Positions 26,589 through 36,092 of a stretch of DNA of 64,000 bases are shown piece after piece (position 1 is the stretch's first letter; each line of letters begins with the position of its first letter). A program made the translations under genes and the position numbers. Source of the DNA: UMGS902 sp045538895 (GTDB lineage Bacteria; Bacillota; Clostridia; Oscillospirales; CAG-272); assembly GCA_045538895.1 (NCBI GenBank), contig JAZQEH010000007.1:1-64000 (forward strand), read 5' to 3'. The notes beneath the pieces were generated by a model, which saw only the letters and a program-made list of their open reading frames with translations, did not search any database and was not told where the DNA came from.

Positions 26589-26612
26589 GGTTCTTTCTTT
26601 TCAAGAAAGAAC
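26589..26612. terminator. GTTCTTTCTT hairpin between zinc-ribbon gene and azlD
   Basis: Stem GTTCTTTCTT with AAGAAAGAAC. It lies between convergent genes and may stop transcription, but the T-run is weak. Confidence 0.45.
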
Positions 26613-26629
26613 ACCTTCGTTCTGCACTA

Positions 26630-26956
26630 TCAAAACACCATTTGCACGAGCAGCATATAGCATGCTGTGCCGCTGATTATACTGATAAGCGTATTACGCT
26701 TCCACAAATGCATAAGCACAACAAAAAGCACCGATATAATTTCGGGAATTCCGTGTGGCGCTGCCACAAACGAAACGCCTTTCAGGCAATACACGCAAAG
26801 CATACCCATAACCGCAAACGGCAGAACCTTGCCAAGATACACAACGAAACGCGGTGTTTCTCTACCTGAAAAGACGAAGAACGGCAAAAAGCGTGTCAGC
26901 ATCGTTACAAGAGCTATAATTGCAACAATAAGTCCGGAATGTAGCATTTCACTCAT
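26630..26956 (-). CDS. azlD: AzlD-type branched-chain amino acid transport subunit
   Basis: 108 residues, four hydrophobic segments. Start at ATG 26956, overlapping the end of azlC; 17 extra upstream codons fall inside azlC and are not needed. AzlD pairs with AzlC to export branched-chain amino acids (BrnFE/AzlCD family). Convergent with the zinc-ribbon gene. Confidence 0.88.
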   Translation of the reverse strand: MSEMLHSGLIVAIIALVTMLTRFLPFFVFSGRETPRFVVYLGKVLPFAVMGMLCVYCLKGVSFVAAPHGIPEIISVLFVVLMHLWKRNTLISIISGTACYMLLVQMVF

Positions 26957-27626
26957 TGCACTGCCCTCCTTTGCGTACAAATTTAAGCACAGAGAGCATA
27001 GCGGCAATCGCTATCATTGACGGTATCAAAAAATCGTCAGCACCGAAAATCAAAAGACATGCAACTGATGCCGCCACACCGATAACCGCAGGACAATGGT
27101 CACGTGTACTCTTCCACTGCTCAACAAAAACCGTTACAAAAAGTGCAGTAAGAGCAAAATCTATGCCCTCGGTGGAAAACGGTATTATCTGACCGAGAAG
27201 CGCACCCAAAACGCTGCCTGTAACCCAATAAATGTGATTGAAAAGTGAAACAAGATAAAAGTATTTTTTACTCTTTTCGCCACTGCAGACAAGCGAGTAG
27301 GTTTCATCAGTAAGTGCAAAAATAAGATACGGCTTTCCTTTACCCATACCCTTGTAGCGGTCAATCATTGAAATTCCGTAAAAAATGTGACGTGCATTTA
27401 CCATAAGCGTAGTAAGTGCCGTACTTATAAGCGAGGCGCCGCCCGTAAGCAGATTTATAGCCGCATACTGCATTGAGCCTGCGTAAACAAACATGCTCAT
27501 TGCAAGTGTCCACCATACGCCGTAGCCGTTTGTGTGCATGACAATGCCAAACCCCATGCCAAGCACTATGTAGCCCGACAGCACAGGGACGGTATCACGC
27601 AGAGCTGCTTTTATGTCTTTACTCAT
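26949..27626 (-). CDS. azlC: AzlC-type branched-chain amino acid exporter
   Basis: 225 residues with about seven membrane segments. Family blocks: TVPVLSGYIVLGMGFG at the N-terminus and VNARHIFYG in the middle. With AzlD it forms an exporter of leucine, isoleucine and valine (or analogues). It follows the LIV importer genes on the same strand, beyond a terminator hairpin, so readthrough may link them. Confidence 0.9.
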   Translation of the reverse strand: MSKDIKAALRDTVPVLSGYIVLGMGFGIVMHTNGYGVWWTLAMSMFVYAGSMQYAAINLLTGGASLISTALTTLMVNARHIFYGISMIDRYKGMGKGKPYLIFALTDETYSLVCSGEKSKKYFYLVSLFNHIYWVTGSVLGALLGQIIPFSTEGIDFALTALFVTVFVEQWKSTRDHCPAVIGVAASVACLLIFGADDFLIPSMIAIAAMLSVLKFVRKGGQCNE

Positions 27627-27641
27627 ATGTCACCTATAGAA

Positions 27642-27663
27642 AAAGGGCACAAACGTGCCCTTT
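27642..27663 (-). terminator. Terminator between livF and azlC
   Basis: Stem AAAGGGCAC with GTGCCCTTT; the minus strand continues with TTTTC. Only about 16 bases separate it from the azlC start, leaving no room for a separate promoter, so partial readthrough is likely. Confidence 0.75.
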
Positions 27664-27668
27664 ATTTT

Positions 27669-28373
27669 TTATTCGCCAAGATATGCGGCACGGATACGGG
27701 GATCGTTGAGCAGGTCGCTCGCCTTGCCCTCCATAACGATGTTACCGGTCTCAAGAACGTATGCACGGTCGGAAATAGAAAGTGCCTTCTTTGCATTCTG
27801 CTCTACCAGAAGAACGGTTGTGCCATCCTTGGAAACTTCCTCAATAATCTTGAAGATCTCGTTTACAAGCAACGGAGAAAGTCCCATTGAGGGTTCGTCC
27901 ATAAGAAGAATTTTAGGATTGGACATAAGCGCTCTGCCCATTGCAAGCATCTGCTGCTCACCGCCCGAAAGAGTACCCGCAATCTGATTCTTACGCTCCT
28001 CAAGACGGGGGAAATGACTGAACACGTATGCAAGATTTTCTTCAATCTTCTTTTTATCGTTCATTGAGAACGCACCAAGCTTTAAGTTATCGAGAACTGT
28101 AAGCTGCTGGAAAACTCTGCGTCCCTCGGGAACATGTGCCATACCGAGATAAACTATCTTGTGTGCAGGTGTCTTTGTAAGGTCTCTGCCCTCAAAAATG
28201 ACACTGCCGCTTTTGGGAGCAATAAGTCCGGTAATAGTGTGCAGAATAGTGGTTTTACCTGCACCGTTTGCACCGATAAGTGCGATAACCTCGCCCTCTT
28301 TTACCTCAAAAGAAACTCCCTTGATGGCATTTATCATGCCGTAGTATACCTGTATATTTTCTACATTTAACAT
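27669..28373 (-). CDS. livF: Branched-chain amino acid ABC transporter ATPase LivF
   Basis: 234 residues. Walker A GANGAGKTT, signature LSGGEQQ, Walker B ILLMDEPS. C-terminal portion short, as in LivF. Partner of LivG in the LIV-type uptake system. Its ATG directly abuts the livG stop. Confidence 0.95.
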   Translation of the reverse strand: MLNVENIQVYYGMINAIKGVSFEVKEGEVIALIGANGAGKTTILHTITGLIAPKSGSVIFEGRDLTKTPAHKIVYLGMAHVPEGRRVFQQLTVLDNLKLGAFSMNDKKKIEENLAYVFSHFPRLEERKNQIAGTLSGGEQQMLAMGRALMSNPKILLMDEPSMGLSPLLVNEIFKIIEEVSKDGTTVLLVEQNAKKALSISDRAYVLETGNIVMEGKASDLLNDPRIRAAYLGE

Positions 28374-29150
28374 TTACTCGTCCTCCCCGATATAAGCAGT
28401 AATAACGCGTGGATCGTGAAGAACCTCTGCGGTGTCGCCGCTTGCAAGTTCCTGACCGAAGTTAAGCACGGTAACCTTTTCGCAGATACCGCCGACAAGC
28501 TTCATGTCATGCTCGATAAGCAGAATAGTCATATCGAAATTGTCACGTACAAAGCGAATGGTGTTCATAAGCTCTGCTGTTTCATTGGGGTTCATACCTG
28601 CGGCAGGCTCGTCAAGCAAAAGAAGCTTGGGGTTTGTAGCCATAGCACGTGCAATTTCAAGCTTTCTCTGCTTACCGTAAGGAAGATTGCATGCAAGTGT
28701 ATTTCTTTCCTCTTTGAGTCCGAAAATATCAAGCAATTCCTTTGCACGGTCTCTCATCTTCTTTTCGACAGCAAAATGTCTTGGAAGACGGAGCATGCTT
28801 GCAAGCGGTGAGCACTTGTATTCGGGAAGATTATTGAGTGCTACCATAACATTGCTGATAACGGTCATGTTATTGAAAAGACGAATGTTCTGGAAAGTTC
28901 TTGCAATACCCTTACGGTTGATAATCTCCTGCTTTTTACCGGTGAGGTCCTCGCCGTCAAGATAAAACTTACCTGTTGTAGGCTGATACACACCTGTAAG
29001 AAGATTGAAAATCGTAGTTTTTCCGGCGCCGTTAGGACCGATAAGGCCGTAAAGATCGCCCTTATTGATTGTGAGATTTACGTTCTGTGCCGCCTTAAGA
29101 CCGCCAAAGGAGATACCGAGGTTCTCGGTTTTAAGCATTACTTCGCTCAT
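28374..29150 (-). CDS. livG: Branched-chain amino acid ABC transporter ATPase LivG
   Basis: 258 residues. Walker A GPNGAGKTT, signature region LPYGKQRKLEIARA, Walker B LLLLDEPAAGMNP, and the LivG-specific C-terminal TVLNFGQELASG. The start shares a base with the livM stop (TAATG). Confidence 0.95.
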   Translation of the reverse strand: MSEVMLKTENLGISFGGLKAAQNVNLTINKGDLYGLIGPNGAGKTTIFNLLTGVYQPTTGKFYLDGEDLTGKKQEIINRKGIARTFQNIRLFNNMTVISNVMVALNNLPEYKCSPLASMLRLPRHFAVEKKMRDRAKELLDIFGLKEERNTLACNLPYGKQRKLEIARAMATNPKLLLLDEPAAGMNPNETAELMNTIRFVRDNFDMTILLIEHDMKLVGGICEKVTVLNFGQELASGDTAEVLHDPRVITAYIGEDE

Positions 29151-30304
29151 TATTTGTTTCCTCCTTTGTTATGGGAACTGATGTCGCCGTGAATGCTTTC
29201 ATCCGAATCAGGTGCAATATCTGTGGAAAGAAGTGCATCCATCTTAATTTTAGATGGCACTCTATGCCACTTTGCTTCATCGTCCTTACGGTTTGAAGCA
29301 TCATGCTTGCGGAAACGCTCGGTGAAAGCGCTGATGCTGTAGCGTTCTCTGAAGCTCTTGAGTGCAGGAGCATTTCCGAATACTACAACGAGGATAAGAA
29401 TAACTGCGTATACAACGTTCTTAAGCGAAGCAAGGTCGCCCGAAAGCTGGCTCTGAAGCATAAAGTTGATACCTGTGATGAACACCGCAGAAACAATCGA
29501 GCCTGTGATGCTACCCATGCCACCGAGAACTACCATAACGAGAATTTCGATAGAGTAGTTATAGGAGAAGAAAGAATAAAGAACAGGGGTTGTAGTGTGT
29601 GCGTAAATTACACCTGCACAACCTGCAAAGAATGCCGCAACGATGAATACAAACAACTTATAGAACGTTACGTTGATACCCATTGACTTTGCAGCAATTT
29701 CGTTATCACGGATTGCGGTAATCGCTCTGCCGTGCTTACTCTTAACAAGATTCTGCACAAGTATGAGCATTATAATAGCCACAATAAATACAAAGATAAA
29801 GAGTGTGGGAGACTGTCTTGTATCGTACTTAAGTGTACCTGTGGTAAGACCTCTTGCACCGCCGAAAATCTTCTGGTTCATGAAAATGTTTCTAACAATT
29901 TCACCGAAAGCGAGTGTTACGATTGCAAGATAGTCGCCCTTAAGACGGAGCGAGGGCAAACCGATGATAAAGCCGAAGAGTGCGGCAAATGCACCGCCGA
30001 TAAGCATTGCAATAATAAGCACAAGCAGCTTCATATCAGGCATTGCCTGCTTGAGATAAACGGCACAAAGACCGCCGATATATGCACCAACGCACATAAA
30101 ACCTGCATGACCGAGGCTGAGCTCGCCGAGGAAGCCTACTACAAGGTTAAGCGAAACTGCGAGAATAATGCCGTAGCCCATCTGTGCAAAAAGCTGTGCG
30201 GTGGAGGGACGAAGACTGCTCATTAAGTGCATAACAACACCGAAAAGCAAAAGTGCACCAACGAGAGCGTAGTTTATGAAATGTTTGATTTTAAATTTTT
30301 TCAT
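29150..30304 (-). CDS. livM: Branched-chain amino acid ABC transporter permease LivM
   Basis: 384 residues with about eight to ten membrane segments and the permease loop LRLKGDYLAIVTLAFGEI. Start taken at ATG 30304; TTG two codons upstream is possible. The C-terminus carries about 55-65 extra hydrophilic residues after the last membrane helix (rich in Lys, Asp, Ser, ending NKGGNK), which most LivM proteins lack; function of the tail unknown. Confidence 0.93.
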   Translation of the reverse strand: MKKFKIKHFINYALVGALLLFGVVMHLMSSLRPSTAQLFAQMGYGIILAVSLNLVVGFLGELSLGHAGFMCVGAYIGGLCAVYLKQAMPDMKLLVLIIAMLIGGAFAALFGFIIGLPSLRLKGDYLAIVTLAFGEIVRNIFMNQKIFGGARGLTTGTLKYDTRQSPTLFIFVFIVAIIMLILVQNLVKSKHGRAITAIRDNEIAAKSMGINVTFYKLFVFIVAAFFAGCAGVIYAHTTTPVLYSFFSYNYSIEILVMVVLGGMGSITGSIVSAVFITGINFMLQSQLSGDLASLKNVVYAVILILVVVFGNAPALKSFRERYSISAFTERFRKHDASNRKDDEAKWHRVPSKIKMDALLSTDIAPDSDESIHGDISSHNKGGNK

Positions 30305-30325
30305 ACCCAAATACCATTCCTTAAC

Positions 30326-31201
30326 TTAAACTTTCTCTCTGGTAATCTTGCCGAGAAGACCTGTGGGCTTAACAAGAAGAATTACAATAAGCAAGCTGAA
30401 CTTGATTGCAACGGTGTATGACGAAAGGGGTGAAGCAAGACAAAGCTTTTCAACAACACCGAGAAGAATACCGCCCACCATTGCACCGGGGATTGAACCG
30501 ATACCGCCGATAACCGCCGCAGTAAACGCAGTGATACCGGGCATTGCACCGAGCGTAGGCTCTGCATTGGGAATCTGGAAGAGATAGAACATGCCTGCAA
30601 ATGCGGCAAGTGCCGAACCAACGGCAAACGTTACGGTGATAATTCTGTTTACGTTGATGCCCATGAGAATTGCGGCACCTCTGTCCTCAGAAACTGCGAG
30701 CATTGCTCTGCCTGTCTTTGTACATTTGATAAAAAGAGTAAGAGCAACCATTATGATGACACCGCAAACAAGTGTTACTGCGGCACCCGTGGTAATTCCG
30801 ATATCATTAAGGAACGGAATCTTGGGAAGCTGTCGCCATGCAGCAGCAACAGGTCTCGGCTGTGAACCGAAAACAAGCTGTGCGATACCCTGCAGGAAAT
30901 AGCTGACACCGATAGCGGTAATAAGTACCGCAAGGGGGGAAGCTCCTCTGAGTGGCTTATATGCAACCTTTTCAATGGTAATACCCAAAACGGTACACAA
31001 AACGATGGATGCCACAATCGCAATAATGGGCGACACAGAATAAGAAAGTGTAATAACTATTGCGTATGCGCCAACCATTATTACGTCGCCGTGTGCAAAG
31101 TTAAGCATCTTTGCAATACCGTATACCATTGTATAGCCTAAAGCAATAAGAGCATATATACTTCCTAAGCTAAGTCCGTCTATCAACGTTATCATAATCA
31201 T
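30326..31201 (-). CDS. livH: Branched-chain amino acid ABC transporter permease LivH
   Basis: 291 residues, membrane protein. Start at 31201 just after AGGAGC and matching the family N-terminus (LIDGLSLGSIYALIALGYT); the upstream extension of 27 codons is not family-like. Partner of LivM; forms the translocation path. Confidence 0.94.
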   Translation of the reverse strand: MIMITLIDGLSLGSIYALIALGYTMVYGIAKMLNFAHGDVIMVGAYAIVITLSYSVSPIIAIVASIVLCTVLGITIEKVAYKPLRGASPLAVLITAIGVSYFLQGIAQLVFGSQPRPVAAAWRQLPKIPFLNDIGITTGAAVTLVCGVIIMVALTLFIKCTKTGRAMLAVSEDRGAAILMGINVNRIITVTFAVGSALAAFAGMFYLFQIPNAEPTLGAMPGITAFTAAVIGGIGSIPGAMVGGILLGVVEKLCLASPLSSYTVAIKFSLLIVILLVKPTGLLGKITREKV

Positions 31202-31303
31202 TGCTCCTAACCTTTTTACCCTTGCAGGTAAAAATAAGTTTAAATACAAATTTGGTTGGACACGTATCCCGTGCCCAACCAAAGCCGTAGTAAGTAAAAC
31301 TAA

Positions 31304-32428
31304 TTACTTGTTAAGTTCGATAATTACAGGCTCCTTGGTAGCAGCACCGCTAAGATCCCAAGTCATGGTACCTGTTACACCGGTGAAGGTAAAGTCATCA
31401 GCGGTGATAGCAGCCTTAACAGTTTCGCAAAGGGTGTCGGGGTCAATGGTAACATCGTTAACGCCGGCAGCCTTCATAGCCTCATAAATAGCAAAAACTA
31501 CATCGTAACCGTCAGCAGCGAACTGGTCGGGCTTTACGCCGTATGCAGCTTCGTATGCAGATACAAACTCAGCAACGTTTGCATCAGTGCTGTTAACGTC
31601 GAAAGGAGTGATGTACTTGATCTGGTTGGTAACAGTTTCGTCGATCTGACCAGCAACGCCGTCAAGACCGTCGCAACCGAAGAGAACTGCGTCACAGCCC
31701 TTTGCTACTGCAGCCTTAGCGATAAGACCAGCCTCGGTGTAGTAGATGGGAAGGAAAATAACATCGCAATCCTTGAGAGCCTCTACCTGAGTAGAGAAGT
31801 CGAGCTTGTTTTCTGCATTGAAGGTCTTGGTGGTGTACTCAACATTGAGTTCCTTCATCTTTGCATCAAATGCTTCGTAAATACCGCTGGAGTATGTATC
31901 ACTCTCATCATAGATAGCACCGATCTTGGTGAAGTTAGCGGTGAGTTCCTCTGCAGCGAGAACGCCCTGGTCAGGGTCACCGAAGCATACGCGGAAAGCG
32001 TTGGGCTCTGCAATGCAGATGTCTGCGGATGCAGAAGGAGTCATGAAGAAGAGGTTGTCACTTGCAGCCTTTGCAGCAAATGCTTCGCAAGAGCCGGAAG
32101 TAACGGAACCGAAGGAGATCTGCATGCCTGCTTCGAAGAGCTGGTCATAAGCAGTAGATGCCTTGTCTGCAGCAGCCTGGTCATCCTTGATGTCGAACTT
32201 GAAGTTCACACCGTTAAGACCGCCGTTTGCATTGATTTTCTCAACTGCGAGCTTAGCACCGTTCTGTACGGAAATACCGTAGCTGGAAGCGTCGCCGGTG
32301 AGAGGACCTGTACCACCGATGAAATACTCGGTGTTGTTTGCAGCATAGTTAGTAGCTGCCTTTTCGCCGCATGCTGCGAAGCAGAATACTACTACAACAG
32401 CAAGCAAAATAGCTAAAAGCTTTTTCAT
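31304..32428 (-). CDS. livK: Branched-chain amino acid-binding lipoprotein LivK
   Basis: 374 residues from ATG 32428 behind GAGGAAAC. Lipoprotein signal with lipobox FAAC (cysteine near residue 20), then a type I periplasmic-binding fold with the ligand loop GSVTSGSCEAFAAKA. Captures the substrate on the outside for LivHMGF. First gene of the transporter operon, which explains its likely high expression. Confidence 0.94.
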   Translation of the reverse strand: MKKLLAILLAVVVVFCFAACGEKAATNYAANNTEYFIGGTGPLTGDASSYGISVQNGAKLAVEKINANGGLNGVNFKFDIKDDQAAADKASTAYDQLFEAGMQISFGSVTSGSCEAFAAKAASDNLFFMTPSASADICIAEPNAFRVCFGDPDQGVLAAEELTANFTKIGAIYDESDTYSSGIYEAFDAKMKELNVEYTTKTFNAENKLDFSTQVEALKDCDVIFLPIYYTEAGLIAKAAVAKGCDAVLFGCDGLDGVAGQIDETVTNQIKYITPFDVNSTDANVAEFVSAYEAAYGVKPDQFAADGYDVVFAIYEAMKAAGVNDVTIDPDTLCETVKAAITADDFTFTGVTGTMTWDLSGAATKEPVIIELNK

Positions 32429-32512
32429 TGTTGTTTCCTCCACAAAAAATGATATACAACGTTTTGCTAACCTTATATTTAAAATTATCCGTTTTAAGAT
32501 TAACATACGATA

Positions 32513-32541
32513 ATATTACCTTAATTTTCGCCGATTGTCAA
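32513..32541 (-). promoter_or_regulatory. livK promoter
   Basis: Minus strand TTGACA (32536-32541), 17 bases, TAATAT (32513-32518). About 85 bases of untranslated leader follow. Confidence 0.8.
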
Positions 32542-32659
32542 TAAAAAAACCATCGACAAATGACGAAAAAATACATGAGTCACGCTTGTTTTTTGTGCAT
32601 AATAACGAAAAACAGGGCATTTTTGCCTAAATTTATTACCGTTAAATGGCAATTATGCT

Positions 32660-33313
32660 TTATTTGCCGAGTAGCTTCTTGAGTCGCAACGTTTCTCCCA
32701 TCAGCATAACCGCCGAATCGGGAGTAAATACGTAGTCGGGGCTTACCGCAGGATTAAGCGAAGCATCCGCAGACATTTTAACGCCGAGAATATTCGCACC
32801 GTAATTTGCACGCACGTTAACCTCACGTATGCTCTTTCCCACCCATTCCTCGGGTACGGCAATTTCATAAATCGCATAGTTTTCCATAAGCTCGATGCAA
32901 TCAAACACCGAATCTCTGCCGTAAATATTTGCTATACGGTCGCCTGCGTCACGTTCAGGGAAAATAACCTTGTCTGCACCAAGACGGAGCAGAAGCTTTT
33001 CATGCATCTCGCTGCCCGCCTTTGCATAGATCCGCCTCGCACCGCAGTCCTTAAGCAGCGTAACGGCAACAAGTGAATTCTGCAAGCTCTCGCCTATAGT
33101 TACAAAAACGATGTCAAAATCCTCAACACCGAGAGATTTTACAAACTTTTCGCCCGTACAGTCACCAATTTTTGCACCTGCGGTATATTCAAGCACACGG
33201 CTGATTTTTTCTTCGTCAGTATCGCATACAACAACCTGATTGCCAAGTTCATGCAAACGTTTTACCAAAGACATAGCAAATCTGCCAAGTCCGATAACAA
33301 GTATATTTTTCAT
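32660..33313 (-). CDS. ktrA: KtrA/TrkA-type potassium uptake regulator
   Basis: 217 residues. N-terminal RCK Rossmann domain (VIGLGRFAMSL, VCDTDEEK) and C-terminal RCK-C domain (about 135-217), which in Bacillota often binds c-di-AMP. Forms a cytoplasmic ring gating KtrB. Ten bases after ktrB. Confidence 0.92.
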   Translation of the reverse strand: MKNILVIGLGRFAMSLVKRLHELGNQVVVCDTDEEKISRVLEYTAGAKIGDCTGEKFVKSLGVEDFDIVFVTIGESLQNSLVAVTLLKDCGARRIYAKAGSEMHEKLLLRLGADKVIFPERDAGDRIANIYGRDSVFDCIELMENYAIYEIAVPEEWVGKSIREVNVRANYGANILGVKMSADASLNPAVSPDYVFTPDSAVMLMGETLRLKKLLGK

Positions 33314-33323
33314 ATTCTTCTCC

Positions 33324-34661
33324 TTAACCGACCGTTATATTCTCTGCGGGATATCTGTACGGAGCATTATCCTTTTTACCCGAAAGGGAAAGCAACACCG
33401 TAATGCCTCCGACACGTCCCAAGAACATTAATATAATAATGATAAGTTTTGATGCAGACGATAATGTCGGTGTAAGCGAAAGGCTGACTCCGACAGTCGC
33501 CATTGCAGAGAATGCTTCAAACAGACACGCTACGATATCCGCATCATCTATAACGCTTATCGCAACGCCTGCGACTAAAGCGATTCCGAGATACAGTACA
33601 AAAACCGCAACCGCAATACGCCATATTTTCTTTTCGATGCGTCTGCCGAAAACCTCAACGTCTTCCTTACCGTGAAGAATTGAGCGAACAAGCAAAAACA
33701 GAACCGCAACCGTAGTGGTTTTAATGCCGCCCGCCGTGGAGCCCGACGAGCCGCCCACAAGCATAAGCCCCATCATAAACACCTGTGCGGCACCGCCTAT
33801 TTTTGTAAGGTCAACCGTGTAAAAGCCTGCGGTACGTGCAGTCACAGACTGAAACAGCGATGCCAGAGCCTTTTCATAAAGCGAAAGCGACTTGCCTGCT
33901 TCGCTATCATAAAATAAAATGAAGAAAACCAATGCACCGCCGAATATCAGCACAAGAGTTGTCACGCTCACAAGCTTTGAATGGAGCGTGAGCTTTGAAA
34001 ACTTAAATCTGTTTTTAAGCAGATCAAGCCATACGAAAAATCCGAGTCCGCCAAAAACTATCAGCAAGCATATTACAATATTAAAATAAAGATTGCCGCA
34101 ATATGCCGAAAGCGATGAACCGCCGTTATACCCCATAAGGTCGAAGCCTGCGTTGCAGAATGCACTTATCGAGTGAAAAAACGAATAAGCAATGCCGCGT
34201 GGAACACCGAAATCGGGAATAAGCACGGGCATAAGCAAAACTGCACCGATAAATTCCTGAATCAAGATACCTGCTGCGATAAACCTTGTCATTTTGACAA
34301 GCCCCGCAGACGACTCTGCGCCTATCGACTCCTGAAGTGCGAAAACGCTTCTCACGCCTATTTTAGCGTTGAGCATCGAGAGAAAATACATCACAAGCGT
34401 GATAATTCCGATGCCGCCTATCTGGATAAGCGAAATTATCACAATCTGCCCAAAGGGTGACCACATTGAATAAGTGTCACCGACAACAAGACCTGTCACG
34501 CAAGAGGCACTTGTCGCAGTAAAAAGTGCATCAATAAAGGATACGCTTTCTCCGCTTCGTGATGCCGCAGGCAAGGACAAAAGCAACGCACCTATAAGCG
34601 TAACCGCAGCGAAACTCAGAGTTATTATCTGCACAGGCGAAAGCTGCTTTTTTTTCTGCAT
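33324..34661 (-). CDS. ktrB: KtrB/TrkH-type potassium transporter
   Basis: 445 residues, membrane protein with four pore-loop repeats; filter-like segments include SCVTGLVVGDT, FCNAGFDLMG, TARTAGFYTVD and MATVGVSL. Sodium- or proton-linked potassium uptake with KtrA. Follows rluD by four bases. Confidence 0.92.
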   Translation of the reverse strand: MQKKKQLSPVQIITLSFAAVTLIGALLLSLPAASRSGESVSFIDALFTATSASCVTGLVVGDTYSMWSPFGQIVIISLIQIGGIGIITLVMYFLSMLNAKIGVRSVFALQESIGAESSAGLVKMTRFIAAGILIQEFIGAVLLMPVLIPDFGVPRGIAYSFFHSISAFCNAGFDLMGYNGGSSLSAYCGNLYFNIVICLLIVFGGLGFFVWLDLLKNRFKFSKLTLHSKLVSVTTLVLIFGGALVFFILFYDSEAGKSLSLYEKALASLFQSVTARTAGFYTVDLTKIGGAAQVFMMGLMLVGGSSGSTAGGIKTTTVAVLFLLVRSILHGKEDVEVFGRRIEKKIWRIAVAVFVLYLGIALVAGVAISVIDDADIVACLFEAFSAMATVGVSLSLTPTLSSASKLIIIILMFLGRVGGITVLLSLSGKKDNAPYRYPAENITVG

Positions 34662-34665
34662 ATCC

Positions 34666-35589
34666 TCATCCCCTTAGTTTTTTCAGAATTTTCTCAAAAT
34701 ACGGCGGCAAAGGACTTTCAAAAGTCATAAGTTTGCCGCTTCTCGGATGCGTGAGCGTAAGACGATACGCATGCAAAGCCTGACCGCACAGCACATCCTT
34801 GTTCTGCTTTTCAAATTTAGTATTTCCTCCGCCGTAGACGGTGTCACCCGCAAGCGGATGACCTACCGAGGAAAGATGAACTCTTATCTGGTGAGTTCTT
34901 CCCGTTTCAAGCTTTATACTAAGCAAAGTAAAACCGTCAAAACGCTCCGAAACGGTATAGTGTGTAATAGCCTCCCTGCCGTCTGCAACCACCGCCATTT
35001 TCTTACGGTCACGTGGGTTGCGTCCTATGGGCTTATTGACAGTACCGCCATCGTTCTTAAAATTGCCGACGGCAACCGCCATATACTCACGGTCGATGCT
35101 GTGAGTCTTAAGCCCATCCGAAAGTATATTATGTGCAAAATCGTTTTTTGCGATTACCAGAAGTCCGCTTGTATCCTTGTCTATACGGTGTACGATGCCA
35201 GGTCTACGCTCGCCGCCTATACCCGAAAGCCGCTCACCCATGTGAAAAAGAAGTGCATTTACAAGTGTGCCCTCCTCGTTACCTGCGGCGGGATGAACCA
35301 CCATACCCTTGGGCTTATCAATAACCGCAATATCCTCGTCCTCATATACAATCGAAATCGGGATATCCTCAGGCAGAGTTTCCACCTCACGCACAGGGGG
35401 AAGCTCGAGCGAAACTATATCGTTTTCCTTGAGTTTTAGGTTTTTTGCGGCAGTTTTGCCGTTAACAAGTGCAGCCCCCTCCTCAAGGAGTCTTGCCGCA
35501 GCAGTTCTCGTCACGTCAAAATAAAGCGAAATAAACACGTCGGCACGCATACCGCCCTCGGTTGCATTAACCGTTCTTTCTTCACTCAT
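34666..35589 (-). CDS. rluD: RluA-family 23S rRNA pseudouridine synthase with S4 domain
   Basis: 307 residues. S4 RNA-binding domain (about 15-75), then the catalytic domain with HRIDKDTSGLLVIAK (catalytic Asp) and GRTHQIRVH. The RluD-like member commonly lies next to lspA; its start overlaps the lspA stop (ATGA). The exact target uridines are not shown by sequence. Confidence 0.92.
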   Translation of the reverse strand: MSEERTVNATEGGMRADVFISLYFDVTRTAAARLLEEGAALVNGKTAAKNLKLKENDIVSLELPPVREVETLPEDIPISIVYEDEDIAVIDKPKGMVVHPAAGNEEGTLVNALLFHMGERLSGIGGERRPGIVHRIDKDTSGLLVIAKNDFAHNILSDGLKTHSIDREYMAVAVGNFKNDGGTVNKPIGRNPRDRKKMAVVADGREAITHYTVSERFDGFTLLSIKLETGRTHQIRVHLSSVGHPLAGDTVYGGGNTKFEKQNKDVLCGQALHAYRLTLTHPRSGKLMTFESPLPPYFEKILKKLRG

Positions 35590-36086
35590 TTTTGTTTCCT
35601 TTCACGAAGTGCATCAAGTAAAACCGATAACACAATAAGTGCCGCACCTACGCAGATTGCGCTGTCTGCAAGATTGAAAACCCACTTCCAGAAGCTGAAG
35701 CAACGCACGTTTACAAAGTCAACAACGTATCCGAGTGCCACACGGTCAAACATGTTGCCTATGCCGCCACCGATAACGAGTGAAAGCGAAAAGCAAAAGA
35801 ATCTGCCCTCTCCCTTAAGGTAAATGAGGTAAGCAAGCATTGCGGCAATGCCCACTACCGAAAGCGACATGAATATCCATCTGTTATCGTCAAGCAAGCC
35901 GAATGCCATGCCGTCGTTTTTAATAAAAGTAAAGTCGAGCACACCGTCAATTACAGTTTTGTCGGCACCCTCAAAAAGCTCGCTTACGGCAATTCCGTTT
36001 GCCGAAGCAATCAAATCCATTGACCAGAATTTTGTAAGCTGGTCAAGGACACATACTGCAAGAATTATAAAAAAGTAAACTGTCAT
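35586..36086 (-). CDS. lspA: Lipoprotein signal peptidase
   Basis: 166 residues, four membrane segments, aspartic peptidase. Motifs: FIKNDGMAFGLL, GGGIGNMFDR and the second catalytic Asp in YVVDFVN. Cuts prolipoproteins such as LivK and the lipoprotein at 61112. Confidence 0.95.
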   Translation of the reverse strand: MTVYFFIILAVCVLDQLTKFWSMDLIASANGIAVSELFEGADKTVIDGVLDFTFIKNDGMAFGLLDDNRWIFMSLSVVGIAAMLAYLIYLKGEGRFFCFSLSLVIGGGIGNMFDRVALGYVVDFVNVRCFSFWKWVFNLADSAICVGAALIVLSVLLDALRERKQK

Positions 36087-36092
36087 TTTTAA

